Below are positions 1-8,910 of a stretch of 64,000 nt of DNA, piece by piece. The notes beneath the pieces were generated by a model. It was not told the DNA's origin. It worked only from the letters and a program-made list of their open reading frames with translations, and did no database searches. The stretch comes from Bacillota bacterium. Its GTDB lineage: Bacteria > Bacillota > Clostridia > Lachnospirales > Lachnospiraceae. The stretch is from positions 1 to 64,000 of the forward strand of contig JAEWPN010000090.1 of assembly GCA_023399455.1 (NCBI GenBank). The letters are read 5' to 3'. Position 1 is the first letter of the stretch. Each line of letters starts with the position of its first letter. The position numbers and the translations under genes were made by a program.

Positions 1-13
1 ATGGAGGTAAAAT

Positions 14-1018
14 ATGAAAAAAGTAGTAGCTTTGTTACTCTGCATGACTTTAGTAGCAGGAACACTTACCGCATGTGGCGGTGCAAAAGCAGAAGCAGCA
101 AAAACCGGCCTTGGAGTTGCGACATCTATCGCAAAATCAACACCGGCAGGCGAAGAAGACGGATTGGCAGAAGTGGATTCCATTATCGCAGCCGTGCTCG
201 TTGGAACAGACGGTAAGATTCTGGCTTGTAAAATTGACGCAGCTCAGACAAAAATTAATTTCTCAGCAGACGGTAAGCTTATAACAGATCCTTCCACAAC
301 TTTCCAGACAAAACAAGAGCTCGGTACTAATTATGGTATGGCCGCAGCTTCTTCCATCGGCAAAGAATGGAATGAGCAGGCAGACGCTTTCGCTGCATAT
401 ACAGTTGGAAAGACCGTAGATGAAGTTAAAGGCGTTGCAGTAAATGAAGAAGGCGTACCTACGGATGCGGACTTAACTTCTTCCGTAACGGTTCATGTAG
501 GCGATTTTGTTTCTGCAGTTGAGAAGGCAGTAGCGAATGCAAAAGATTTAGGTGCAAAGAGCACGGATAAACTTGGCTTAGGTACTACTACACAAATGTC
601 CAGCTCCACAGATGCAACCGCTGATGCAGAAGGTCTTGCTCAGGCTTATTCCATGTACGCTGTTGTAACGACAGATGATAGCGGCAAAATCACAAGCAGC
701 TATGTAGATGCTTCTCAGGGCAACGTTAACTTCGATACTACCGGAGCAATTACTTCCGATCTGGCTGCTGCAGTTTCCACAAAACAGGAACTTGGCGATG
801 CTTACGGAATGAAGTCTGCTTCTTCTATCGGTAAAGAGTGGTTCGAGCAGGCTGATAGTTTTTCTTCTTACGTAATCGGAAAGACTGCATCTGAAGTGAG
901 CGGAATCGCTGTTGACGGTGAAGGCTATGCGGCAGACGCTGATCTTATAAGCTCCGTAACCGTACATGTAGGTCCTTTTATGTCTGTAGTTGAAAAGGCT
1001 GCATCAAACGCGAAATAA
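14..1018 (+). CDS. PplA-like duplicated lipoprotein, candidate flavinylated electron carrier
   Basis: A 334-residue secreted lipoprotein: signal peptide with lipobox LTAC (Cys21), then two homologous domains (about residues 48-175 and 205-334). The start is fixed by GGAGGT five bases before the ATG. Each domain ends in the same block, DADLxSSVTVHVGxF. This resembles the ApbE flavinylation signal (D..SGAT.[ST]) with SSVT replacing SGAT, so Thr159 and Thr316 are the candidate FMN attachment sites. The next gene is an ApbE FMN transferase, followed by EetA and EetB homologues, as in the Listeria flavin-based extracellular electron-transfer locus, where PplA is a two-domain FMNylated lipoprotein. 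The domain duplication and motif are seen; the electron-shuttle role is inferred from family and context. Confidence is high for a lipoprotein and moderate for PplA-like. Confidence 0.75.
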   Translation: MKKVVALLLCMTLVAGTLTACGGAKAEAAKTGLGVATSIAKSTPAGEEDGLAEVDSIIAAVLVGTDGKILACKIDAAQTKINFSADGKLITDPSTTFQTKQELGTNYGMAAASSIGKEWNEQADAFAAYTVGKTVDEVKGVAVNEEGVPTDADLTSSVTVHVGDFVSAVEKAVANAKDLGAKSTDKLGLGTTTQMSSSTDATADAEGLAQAYSMYAVVTTDDSGKITSSYVDASQGNVNFDTTGAITSDLAAAVSTKQELGDAYGMKSASSIGKEWFEQADSFSSYVIGKTASEVSGIAVDGEGYAADADLISSVTVHVGPFMSVVEKAASNAK

Positions 1019-1041
1019 TAATGGACTTGAAATTAATTTAC

Positions 1042-1082
1042 GGGGGGATGCATTATTTTTCAAAAAAATAGTGCATCCTCCT
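1042..1082 (+). terminator. hairpin after the PplA-like gene
   Basis: A long inverted repeat lies 24 bases after the lipoprotein stop: GGGGATGCA on the left pairs with TGCATCCTCC on the right, and the A/T-rich arms TATTTTT and AAAAAATA extend the stem. The following T-tract is short (CTTTC), so this may be a partial terminator that lowers expression of the downstream apbE-eetAB genes relative to the abundant lipoprotein. Confidence 0.55.
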
Positions 1083-1175
1083 TTCATATGGTATAATTAG
1101 TAGATATTTTCATAACAAAACAGTTTCGCAATGAACTAAGTATAATTAGGAAACTGATTTTTAGAGGTGGACAAG

Positions 1176-2231
1176 TTGAAGGGAAAAATTACGGCATTTC
1201 TATTGGGAATGATGATGATATCGATGCTGTCGGCATGCTCGTTTGGTGCGCAAAAGCGCTATGAGTCTAGCTTCTTGGAGCTGTTTGATACAGCGAGCGT
1301 AATCGTAGGATATGCGAAGAATGAAGAGGAATTCACGGAATACAGTCAGATGATATATGATGAACTGAAGCTGTATAACGATCTGTATGATATTTATAAC
1401 GATTATGAAGGCATAAACAATATAAAAACGATCAATGATAATGCTGGTATAAAGCCGGTAAGGGTGGACCGGAGAATCATAGATCTCCTTTTGTTTTCAA
1501 GAGAATTGTATGAGAAGACAGACGGAGAGATAAACGTGGCCTTCGGCTCGGTGCTCTCTCTATGGCACGATCATCGCAGCGCAGGTTTGGATGCCCCGGA
1601 GAAGGCGACACTTCCCGATTATGAGGAGCTGAAGAAGAGGAACCAACATATCGACATTGACGATATGATCATCGACGAGGAGGCATCCACTGTTTATTTG
1701 AAGGACCCTGAAATGAGTCTGGACGTAGGAGCTATCGCCAAGGGCTATGCGGTGGAGAGAGCAGCGCTTTTCGCACAGGAGGCGGGATTTGAGAACGGAA
1801 TGATTTCTGTAGGGGGAAATGTCAGGACCTTTGGAAATAAGCTTGACGATAACGGCAAAGAGATTCCCTGGAGTGTAGGAATCCAGAACCCGGATCTATC
1901 CAGTGATGAAAAGACGCTTTACGTGTTGAATCTGTCGGGATATTCCCTTGTTACCAGCGGCATTTATGAGCGCTACTACGTAGTGGACGGGAAGCAGTAC
2001 CACCATATTATCGATCCCAAGACGCTAATGCCGACGGAATATTTCGTATCAGTCTCCATTATTTGCCCGGATTCAGGAATGGCGGATGCGCTTTCAACGG
2101 CGGTATTCAACATGCCCTATGAAGAGGGAAGCAAGCTGATAGAAGGGCTGGATGGTGCGGAGGCTCTATGGGTGTTTCCCGACCAGAGCATGAAGTACAG
2201 CAGCGGCTTTCAAGCGATGATCAAAGATTAA
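1176..2231 (+). CDS. ApbE-family FAD:protein FMN transferase lipoprotein (FmnB-like)
   Basis: ApbE enzymes transfer FMN from FAD to a threonine of exported target proteins. Seen here: a signal peptide with lipobox LSAC (Cys21), then the ApbE core with SLDVGAIAKGYA, SVGGN and HIIDPKT, followed by a Mg-site region near the C terminus (MADALSTA). Length, 351 aa, is typical. A GTG at 1167 lies inside the ribosome-binding site GAGGTGG (1164-1170), so TTG at 1176, five bases past it, is the likely start. It sits directly behind a candidate FMN acceptor lipoprotein and ahead of EetA/EetB homologues, so that lipoprotein is the probable substrate. Confidence 0.9.
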   Translation: MKGKITAFLLGMMMISMLSACSFGAQKRYESSFLELFDTASVIVGYAKNEEEFTEYSQMIYDELKLYNDLYDIYNDYEGINNIKTINDNAGIKPVRVDRRIIDLLLFSRELYEKTDGEINVAFGSVLSLWHDHRSAGLDAPEKATLPDYEELKKRNQHIDIDDMIIDEEASTVYLKDPEMSLDVGAIAKGYAVERAALFAQEAGFENGMISVGGNVRTFGNKLDDNGKEIPWSVGIQNPDLSSDEKTLYVLNLSGYSLVTSGIYERYYVVDGKQYHHIIDPKTLMPTEYFVSVSIICPDSGMADALSTAVFNMPYEEGSKLIEGLDGAEALWVFPDQSMKYSSGFQAMIKD

Positions 2232-2311
2232 TTATATGTCAATCGATGGTATATTAATTATTGATATGGGACCGAAGGTTGAAAAGTAATTGAAGTGGAA
2301 TGGTGTAGACT

Positions 2312-2680
2312 ATGATAAAGAAGAACGATTTGATTCTCGCCGGAGTGATTCTTATAATTGCTCTGGCGGCGGTGATTTTTATAAATGTTACGAGGAAAGA
2401 AGGGGCGATGGTGGTAGTCACTATAGGCGGTGAGGTATATAAAACCCTGCCTTTGGATGAGGACACTAGGCTGACTATAGGAGATGAACAGGGAAATTAT
2501 AACGTTCTGGAAATCAAGGGCGGAGAGGCAACGATGACGGAAGCTAACTGCCCTGACAAAATCTGCGTGGCCCATAGAAGTATCCACTACGACCATGAGT
2601 CCATTATATGCCTTCCACATGGAGTTTCGGTGGAGATTAAGGATGGAGAGAAGGGCGATGTGGATATAATCGCTAATTGA
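2312..2680 (+). CDS. NusG domain II-like membrane-anchored protein (EetA-like)
   Basis: A 122-residue protein with one N-terminal transmembrane segment (about residues 7-25) and an extracellular NusG_II-type beta domain holding paired cysteines (NCPDKICV and ICLPH). In flavin-based electron-transfer loci this family (EetA) accompanies EetB and ApbE and is thought to help move electrons across the membrane. Here it lies between an ApbE homologue and an EetB homologue, 12 bases before the latter. Family membership is supported by length, topology and the Cys pattern; the molecular role is inferred from context. Confidence 0.8.
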   Translation: MIKKNDLILAGVILIIALAAVIFINVTRKEGAMVVVTIGGEVYKTLPLDEDTRLTIGDEQGNYNVLEIKGGEATMTEANCPDKICVAHRSIHYDHESIICLPHGVSVEIKDGEKGDVDIIAN

Positions 2681-2692
2681 TGAGGAGCACAC

Positions 2693-3196
2693 ATGAAGAC
2701 TAGAAACGTGGCAACCTATGGGATGTTGATCGCATTGGCCTTTATTTTAAGTTACATAGAGAGTATCATACCGATTCCGGTGCCGATTCCGGGCATCAAG
2801 ATTGGACTGGCGAATCTGGTGGTAATTACCGCCTTATTTACCATGGGGCCGAAGCAGGCTTTCGTACTGTCCATGATTCGAATCGTTCTGGTAGGTTTTA
2901 CCTTCGGAAATCTCTCCACTATGATGTTCAGTTTCGCGGGGGGTATGCTGAGCTGGCTCCTTATGGTAGCAGCAAAGCGATGGAAGCGTTTTTCCATGAC
3001 CGGAGTGAGTATTCTTGGAGGGATTGGCCATAATATCGGACAGATTTTAGTAGCTATGTGGGTAATAAATAGCAGCGTACTTTTATACTATCTGCCGTTT
3101 CTTATTATTTCCGGCCTCATTACAGGGGCGGTTATAGGGATCGTGGGAGCGCTTATAACAGCTAATATCAAGAAACTGGATTTTATGAAGAGATAG
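2693..3196 (+). CDS. Gx transporter / heptaprenyl diphosphate synthase component I family protein (EetB-like)
   Basis: A 167-residue integral membrane protein with about five hydrophobic segments and the characteristic opening of the Gx-transporter family (IPIPVPIPGIKIGLAN). Many annotations call it heptaprenyl diphosphate synthase component I, but in electron-transfer loci it is EetB, paired with EetA. The start follows GAGGAG with good spacing. It ends the four-gene cassette; no NADH dehydrogenase (Ndh2) or demethylmenaquinone genes are in the window, so they would have to lie upstream or elsewhere. Related ECF S components transport small molecules, so substrate transport is an alternative. 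Confidence 0.8.
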   Translation: MKTRNVATYGMLIALAFILSYIESIIPIPVPIPGIKIGLANLVVITALFTMGPKQAFVLSMIRIVLVGFTFGNLSTMMFSFAGGMLSWLLMVAAKRWKRFSMTGVSILGGIGHNIGQILVAMWVINSSVLLYYLPFLIISGLITGAVIGIVGALITANIKKLDFMKR

Positions 3197-3211
3197 GACT
3201 GTAAATGAACG

Positions 3212-3766
3212 TCAGTGGATATCCGGCCATTCTTCTTTCAACAGACGGTATTCCACCCGGGTTTTCACATTCCCGTCATGCCATTCGCTGTTTAAATGTT
3301 CGGCTTCTTTTATGAGCCCGCACTTTTGCATCACCCGTTCCGAAGGGGAATTTTCCTGCAGGCATCCGGTCGTAATTCTGTACACATCGTTTTCAGCAAA
3401 AGCGAATTCGATAATCCTGGTAAAAGCTTCCGTTATATATCCGTTGCTCCAGAATTCCGGGAAACTGAAATATCCCGCATGTACAAGCTGTCCCACGGGA
3501 GTAAATTCAGTAACCGTATATCCGGCACTTCCCACCGGTTCATGACTTTCTTTTAATTCCACATGAAAAAAATAGAAGCGTCTAAGTTCCTCTTTGCTAT
3601 CCGCCAAAACCTTCTCAAAATCAATCCGTGCAAGCGTTTCGCTGTCTATTTTTAAATCCTGCAGATAATACATTGTTTTCTTATCGCTTTTTAAACGATA
3701 ATAGGAGGGGAAATCCTCTTCTACATAATCCCTCAGAATCAACCTATCAGTTTCTAAATAAATCAT
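3212..3766 (-). CDS. GNAT acetyltransferase, RimJ/RimL type
   Basis: A 184-residue GNAT-fold protein opening with the typical LETDRLILRDY strand and carrying the acetyl-CoA region around residues 95-140 (WSNGYITEA, then ENSPSERVMQKCGL). Such enzymes acetylate N-termini or small amines; the substrate cannot be read from sequence. AAAGGA precedes the ATG. It is convergent with the electron-transfer cassette and divergent from the LysE gene. Confidence 0.85.
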   Translation of the reverse strand: MIYLETDRLILRDYVEEDFPSYYRLKSDKKTMYYLQDLKIDSETLARIDFEKVLADSKEELRRFYFFHVELKESHEPVGSAGYTVTEFTPVGQLVHAGYFSFPEFWSNGYITEAFTRIIEFAFAENDVYRITTGCLQENSPSERVMQKCGLIKEAEHLNSEWHDGNVKTRVEYRLLKEEWPDIH

Positions 3767-3781
3767 ATCTAATCCTTTCGA

Positions 3782-3817
3782 TGATACACCAAATGCAGAT
3801 CCAAACGTAGTGTATCA
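3782..3817. promoter_or_regulatory. 8-bp inverted repeat between divergent GNAT and LysE genes
   Basis: TGATACAC (3782-3789) and GTGTATCA (3810-3817) form a perfect inverted repeat with a 20-base spacer, 16 bases upstream of the minus-strand GNAT start. It could be an operator or an RNA hairpin in the GNAT leader. No regulator is identified. Confidence 0.35.
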
Positions 3818-3966
3818 CAAAAACATGAAGATTTCTATATGAACCTCCAGATTAAGACTTAGTCATAGATTAAAGCTATCGGCGGGGATAGGATAAGAGT
3901 ATTATCAATATGGACAGGGACTATGATATAATAAAAAATCGGTATCCCTTGAAAGGAATAAAAACA

Positions 3967-4551
3967 ATGTCTGGATATGTCTTAGGAAACTTTTTTATTT
4001 ATGCCGTGATCAATGCCTTCACTCCGGGCCCCGGCAATATACTGGCGCTCAATACGACGACAAACTACGGCCTTCGCAAAGGCCGTCCCTTATTCTTAGG
4101 CATCTTCGCCGGCTATTATGTGGTGCAGACCGCCTGTTCAATATTTGTTTACGGTGTCAGTACCTTCCTGCCCAGTGTTCTGGACTGGATGAAATACATC
4201 GGAGCAGCCTATATTTTATGGCTCGCCGTACACATTGCAATTAGCAGGCCGGAGGAAGGCAGGACTGAAAAGTCCGCCTCCTTTTTTGAAGGCTTTTTGC
4301 TGCAGCTCATCAATGTGAAGATATACTTATTCGGCATTACCGCCCTTACCGGCTATGTCACAGATTACAGCAATACTTTTTCCATTCTGTTTTTCTTTGG
4401 ACTTCTTATTGCTTCCATGGGAACAATAGCAACCGCTTCATGGATAGGCATGGGCATGCTGATACAGAAGGCCTACCGAAAGCATTACAGGATCATAAAT
4501 ATCATATTAGCGCTTTCACTGTTAGAATGTATTTATAGTATGTTTAAATGA
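3967..4551 (+). CDS. LysE-family amino-acid exporter
   Basis: A 194-residue membrane protein of the LysE/RhtB superfamily with about six hydrophobic segments. The N-terminal signature AFTPGPGNILAL sits near residue 17. The start is placed at the ATG following GAAAGGAATA; an upstream in-frame ATG at 3910 would add 19 polar residues atypical of the family. It probably exports an amino acid or related metabolite. It is convergent with the rubrerythrin gene, with only one base between the stops. Confidence 0.85.
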   Translation: MSGYVLGNFFIYAVINAFTPGPGNILALNTTTNYGLRKGRPLFLGIFAGYYVVQTACSIFVYGVSTFLPSVLDWMKYIGAAYILWLAVHIAISRPEEGRTEKSASFFEGFLLQLINVKIYLFGITALTGYVTDYSNTFSILFFFGLLIASMGTIATASWIGMGMLIQKAYRKHYRIINIILALSLLECIYSMFK

Positions 4552-4552
4552 C

Positions 4553-5095
4553 TTAATAAGGGCAACTGTTTATCGGTCTGTAATAACCTTGCGGGAAGCC
4601 GCAGACCGGGCAGATTTCCGGAGCGCAGACACCGGACATAATATTTCCGCATTGCATGCAGACCCATACGATTTCCTGGGGCTTGCAGAAAACCTGATCG
4701 GAACTGATGTCATCGTACTGCTGTTGGAGCAAGTTTGCGTGATTGTAATCGATGTTGGCAACTCCCGCAAATAGGGCGGCGATATGGTCGAAGCCCTCTT
4801 CCCTTGCTATCTGTACATATTCCTGATACTGATTTCCGGCTATGGCATTTTCCGCATTGGCGGATTCAATGAGGTTAGATGCGGTACTGGGAAGACCGCC
4901 CTCGTAGATAGCTCGCAGCCAAATACGCGCATGCTCGAGATCCTGACCGGAAAGGGTATCGTAGAGCCTGGAGATCGTGATATAGCCGTCCGTCTGGGCT
5001 ATTTCTCCGTATAACGCGAATCTGGCGCTAAACATCAATTCTTCTTCATAGACTCTGAGTAAATTTCTATAAGTACGGCTTTCTCTAAATTCCAT
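4553..5095 (-). CDS. rubrerythrin-like protein
   Basis: A 180-residue protein with an N-terminal ferritin-like four-helix domain (residues 1-135, including DLEHARIW) and a C-terminal rubredoxin-type domain with two iron-binding pairs, CMQCG and CPVCG. Rubrerythrins reduce hydrogen peroxide in the cytoplasm of anaerobes. One oddity is the last helix: the family usually has a Glu three residues before the His (ExxH), but here it reads DYNHANLL, so one di-iron ligand may be altered. Function as peroxidase is inferred from family. Confidence 0.85.
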   Translation of the reverse strand: MEFRESRTYRNLLRVYEEELMFSARFALYGEIAQTDGYITISRLYDTLSGQDLEHARIWLRAIYEGGLPSTASNLIESANAENAIAGNQYQEYVQIAREEGFDHIAALFAGVANIDYNHANLLQQQYDDISSDQVFCKPQEIVWVCMQCGNIMSGVCAPEICPVCGFPQGYYRPINSCPY

Positions 5096-5227
5096 ATTTC
5101 CTCCGGGTGAAGCGGCTTTTCATTCTTTTATATGATATGCGGATATTCCGTGCATGGTACTGGTTTGCGGATGGAAGATGGGGTATAATATATAACATAC
5201 CTTTTTGGATGAAGGATGGAGAAGAAT

Positions 5228-5842
5228 ATGATGAAAAAGCTGGACAGAGAGTTTTATAACAGAGATTCCATAGTTGTGGCTAAGGAGCTTCTCGGGAAGA
5301 TTATCGTGCATGAGGTAGACGGACAGAGGATTGCGGCCAAAATAGTAGAGACAGAAGGGTATATGGGAATCTTGGATAAAGCAGCCCATTCCTATGGAGG
5401 CAGAAGGACACCCCGGGTTGAGGTCATGTATGGCGGTCCGGGATTTTCTTATGTGTTTTTTGTATATGGCATGCACAACTGTTTCAATATAGTTACGAGA
5501 GAGGAAGGCGTTCCTCAGGCTGTGCTCATCAGGGCGGCAGAGCCTATAGACGGGCTGGATGTTATGGCCAGGAGCAGATTTAAGAAAGAGTATGCCGAGT
5601 TGAGCCGGAGTCAGGAAAAAGCGCTGACCAACGGCCCGGGCAAGCTCTGTGCGGCACTTTCTATCGATAGAAGACAAAACGGTGCGGATTTGTGCGGGGA
5701 TGTACTGTATGTAGAGGAAGGGGAAACGCAGGACATCCGGATCGTGCATTCCAAACGGATAGGCATAGATTATGCCGGGGAGGCGAAAGACTATCTTTGG
5801 AGGTTCTATATAGAAAATAACCGGTATGTTTCTGTGATATAA
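5228..5842 (+). CDS. DNA-3-methyladenine glycosylase, AAG/Mpg family
   Basis: A 204-residue base-excision repair enzyme of the alkyladenine glycosylase family that removes alkylated purines. Family blocks are visible: LLGKIIVH, the catalytic-site VETEGYMG, YGGPGFSYVFFVYGMH and the late segment NGPGKLCAAL. An ATG at 5216 lies within the ribosome-binding region (AAGGATGGAG), so 5228, the first of two adjacent ATGs, is preferred. It is a single gene, divergent from rubrerythrin. Confidence 0.92.
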   Translation: MMKKLDREFYNRDSIVVAKELLGKIIVHEVDGQRIAAKIVETEGYMGILDKAAHSYGGRRTPRVEVMYGGPGFSYVFFVYGMHNCFNIVTREEGVPQAVLIRAAEPIDGLDVMARSRFKKEYAELSRSQEKALTNGPGKLCAALSIDRRQNGADLCGDVLYVEEGETQDIRIVHSKRIGIDYAGEAKDYLWRFYIENNRYVSVI

Positions 5843-5954
5843 AATCAGACCGTGGAGATTTCAGGGGATATTAAACTTGACTATACGTATTAAATATTAT
5901 AAACTCTACTTATTAATACACATATAAAAATAGTTTTAAAAAGTGGGGTTGGTT

Positions 5955-7628
5955 ATGGAAGATAGATATGTAATTGGTTTGGACTTTGGAACCTTATCGG
6001 GAAGGGCAGTTTTGGTAAGCTGCGAAAACGGGGATGTTCTTGCAGATGATGTAAAGGAATATGCTCATAAGGTCATGTCGGATTATCTGCCTGATAAGGT
6101 AACCGGATTAAAAGGCAACTGCGCGTTGCAGCATCCCCGGGATTATTTGGATGTGATGAAGGCAACTGTCAAAAATGTAATGAAAAAAAGTGGAATTAAT
6201 AAAGACGAGATTATTGGAATATCCATGGATTTTACGTCTTGTACCATACTTCCAATAGATGAAAATGCGGTTCCTCTTTGTATGAAAAAGGAATATGAGC
6301 ACAGGCCTCACGCATATGCGAAGCTGTGGAAGCATCACGGAGCGCAGACAGATGCCGATATTATTAATGATATCCTGAAAGACTATCACGAATCTGATAA
6401 GGAAAGATTCGCCGGAAAAGTATCTCCTGAATTACTGATCCCCAAAATAATGGAAATTATCAGGGAAGATTATGAAATATATGAAAAGGCAGATGAAATA
6501 TTAGAGGCAGGTGATTGGCTGACAAGAGTTATCACCAATTCTGAAAAGAGAAGTGGATCGATGGCAGGCTACAAAGCATGGTGGCTTCCTGAAAAAGGAT
6601 ATCCGGAAAGTGAGTTTTTTGCGCTGCTTGATAGTAAGCTGGAGCATGTAGTAAAAGATAAGCTGGGAGAAGAGGTTTGTCCCATAGGTAACAGTATCGG
6701 TAATTTAACAGATCTATGGGCTGAATATTTAGGATTGTTGCCGGGAACACCGGTTGGAGCAAGTATTATTGATTCTCATGCCGGGGTGCCCGGAAGTGGG
6801 ATTTACCGTAAGGGACAAATGATGCTTGTGGCGGGAACCTCCAGTGTGATAATCGCACTCAGCGATAAACCATTTTCCGGCAAGGGCATCTGCGGAACAT
6901 ATAAGGGCGGGATCATACCGGATTATTATGCTTTGGAATCCGGCCTAGCTGCAGTGGGAGATATGCTGCAGTGGTTTATTCAAAACAGTGTTCCTGCGGA
7001 ATACTTTCTTGCGGCCGATAGGAATGAAGTGACAATCCACGAGTACTTATCGATGTTAGCCGGTTCCTATAAAGCAGGAGAAAACGGACTGATCGCTTTG
7101 GATTGGTGGAATGGAAATAAAACACCTCATGTGGACGGTGAGCTGTCCGGAATGCTGATCGGTATATCCATGAAGACAAAACCGGAAGAGATATACAGGG
7201 CGCTTATAGAAAGTACAGCTTATGGAACGAGAATGATTGTAGAAACGATGAAGGAAGCGGGCATAGAAATAGATGAAATAACAGCGAGCGGAGGAATAGC
7301 AGCTAAAAATCCATTCTTTATGCAAATTTATGCGGATGTTTTGGGCATTCCAATTGGAGTTGCGGCAAGCAGTCAGACGGCGGCTTTGGGTTCCGCCATA
7401 TACGCGGCAGTTGCTGCTGGTGCCAGCGAAGGAGGCTATGATACTATTGAAGAAGCCGTAGCGGCAATGAGCAAGACCAAAGAAAAGATTTATTTTCCAA
7501 TTGCAGATAATGTGATTAAATATAATCAGATTTATCGGGAATACCGGATATTGACGGATTATTTCGGCCCGGAGGGCAATGCTGTTCTAAAAAAACTTAG
7601 TGTATGGAAATCTGAGACAACGAATTGA
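5955..7628 (+). CDS. FGGY-family carbohydrate kinase, ribulokinase-like
   Basis: A 557-residue kinase with the FGGY opening GLDFGTLSGR, an internal VAGTSS phosphate-binding segment and the C-terminal ATPase motif ASGGIAAKNPFFMQI. Length and the GTxSGR motif fit ribulokinase (AraB), which phosphorylates ribulose; related pentuloses are possible. It heads a region with a ROK regulator, polyol dehydrogenase, ribose-type importer and transketolase, fitting conversion of a pentose or pentitol to a pentulose phosphate. The start is at ATG 5955; an in-frame GTG at 5943 is less likely. The ribosome-binding site is weak. Confidence 0.85.
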   Translation: MEDRYVIGLDFGTLSGRAVLVSCENGDVLADDVKEYAHKVMSDYLPDKVTGLKGNCALQHPRDYLDVMKATVKNVMKKSGINKDEIIGISMDFTSCTILPIDENAVPLCMKKEYEHRPHAYAKLWKHHGAQTDADIINDILKDYHESDKERFAGKVSPELLIPKIMEIIREDYEIYEKADEILEAGDWLTRVITNSEKRSGSMAGYKAWWLPEKGYPESEFFALLDSKLEHVVKDKLGEEVCPIGNSIGNLTDLWAEYLGLLPGTPVGASIIDSHAGVPGSGIYRKGQMMLVAGTSSVIIALSDKPFSGKGICGTYKGGIIPDYYALESGLAAVGDMLQWFIQNSVPAEYFLAADRNEVTIHEYLSMLAGSYKAGENGLIALDWWNGNKTPHVDGELSGMLIGISMKTKPEEIYRALIESTAYGTRMIVETMKEAGIEIDEITASGGIAAKNPFFMQIYADVLGIPIGVAASSQTAALGSAIYAAVAAGASEGGYDTIEEAVAAMSKTKEKIYFPIADNVIKYNQIYREYRILTDYFGPEGNAVLKKLSVWKSETTN

Positions 7629-7646
7629 TAAAAAGGAGGGACATGT

Positions 7647-8771
7647 ATGGCAAAGACTAACATGGAAGTAAAAAGAATGAATCGGAATACTATTTTTCGG
7701 TACATACTCAAAAAGGATATTGTCTCTAAATTGGATATTGCTGAGGCTTTGCATCTTAGTGTGCCTACTGTTGCTCAGGGCCTTATGGATCTGGAAGAGA
7801 AAGGATTGGTCACGGAAGAAGGTGTGTTTGATTCCACGGGAGGAAGAAAGGCAAAGCGGTATTCCTGCATCAAGGCTGCAAAGACAGCACTGGGAGTAGA
7901 TATTACGGCAAATCATATAAATATAGTAATGGTTGATCTGGCGGAGCAAAGCATAATATCCGTAAGGAAGAAATTTAAAATCTTTTATGATAATGACACG
8001 TCATATACTGTGTTAAAAGACGAAATAGAAAAAGTCATATATGACAGCGGCGTTGCTTATGACAGCATATTAGGCATGGGTATTTCTTTGCCCGCTATTA
8101 TAGATAAATCGGGTGAGGTTATATATGCTTCCTATGAAAAAATGAAAATAGATGCTGATTTCCATCATATATTAAGCGGGCATTTTTCTTTTCCCATACT
8201 CTTGACCAATGATGCCAACAGCGGAGGACGTGCGGAAGCAAATCTGCTGGAGGATGTGGATGATGTCATATATTTTTCATTGAGCCAAACCGTTGGTGGT
8301 TCTATTATGATCAACAGACAGCTGTTTTACGGGCAAAATCAAAGAGGAGGAGAATTCGGCCACATGACATTAATGGTGGACGGACCTGCTTGTTACTGCG
8401 GAAGAAAGGGCTGTGTGGATATATATTGTTCTTCTGTCATCTTATCTGACGAAACGGAGGGGAATCTGGAGCTGTTTTTTAGAAAAGTGGAAGAAGGGGA
8501 AGAAAAATGTGTGAGGATATGGGACGGCTATCTGGATAATTTAGCGATTGCGGTTCACAATCTTTATATGGTTTTTGACAGTGATATCATTATTGGCGGC
8601 TATGTAGGCATACACATCGGAAAGTATCTGGAAGACTTGAAAGAAAGAGTAAAAAAAATCGATACTCATGTTAAAAATGCCGATTTTATAAGGGCGTCAA
8701 AGCTTAAATACGAAGCTCCGGCGATAGGTGCCGCCTCTATTTTCATCGAAGAGTTCAGGAAACAGATATAG
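7647..8771 (+). CDS. ROK-family transcriptional regulator
   Basis: A 374-residue regulator with an N-terminal winged helix-turn-helix (about residues 10-65, LDIAEALHLSVPTVAQGL) and a ROK sugar-binding domain with the signature GGEFGHM and the zinc cluster CYCGRKGC. XylR- and NagC-type ROK proteins repress sugar operons and release DNA when a sugar binds. AAAGGAGG precedes the ATG. It lies 18 bases after the kinase and ends at a terminator, so the two genes form one transcript; the likely target is the strong promoter at 8911-8939. Confidence 0.9.
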   Translation: MAKTNMEVKRMNRNTIFRYILKKDIVSKLDIAEALHLSVPTVAQGLMDLEEKGLVTEEGVFDSTGGRKAKRYSCIKAAKTALGVDITANHINIVMVDLAEQSIISVRKKFKIFYDNDTSYTVLKDEIEKVIYDSGVAYDSILGMGISLPAIIDKSGEVIYASYEKMKIDADFHHILSGHFSFPILLTNDANSGGRAEANLLEDVDDVIYFSLSQTVGGSIMINRQLFYGQNQRGGEFGHMTLMVDGPACYCGRKGCVDIYCSSVILSDETEGNLELFFRKVEEGEEKCVRIWDGYLDNLAIAVHNLYMVFDSDIIIGGYVGIHIGKYLEDLKERVKKIDTHVKNADFIRASKLKYEAPAIGAASIFIEEFRKQI

Positions 8772-8794
8772 CGCATCGATGACAGGTTTAATAT

Positions 8795-8841
8795 CCCGAA
8801 ACGTGTTTGTTTAGTTTTACACGTTTTCGGGTTATTTTTTT
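8795..8841 (+). terminator. intrinsic terminator after the ROK regulator gene
   Basis: CCCGAAACGTGT (8795-8806) pairs with ACACGTTTTCGGG (8819-8831, one bulge) and is followed by TTATTTTTTT. It separates the kinase-ROK transcript from the dehydrogenase/transporter operon. Confidence 0.85.
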
Positions 8842-8910
8842 GCAATTTAAACAATATGCACAAACTTAAAAGTAAAATTTCTGTAATACCGACGAATATA
8901 TACATTGTTG

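Noticed and set aside
1-216. 71-residue frame starting at base 1
   Set aside because: Out-of-phase overlap with the lipoprotein gene; basic, low-complexity product without family features.
1167-1175. GTG 1167 as start of the ApbE gene
   Set aside because: It is inside the ribosome-binding site GAGGTGG; TTG 1176 has proper spacing and gives a normal lipoprotein signal peptide.
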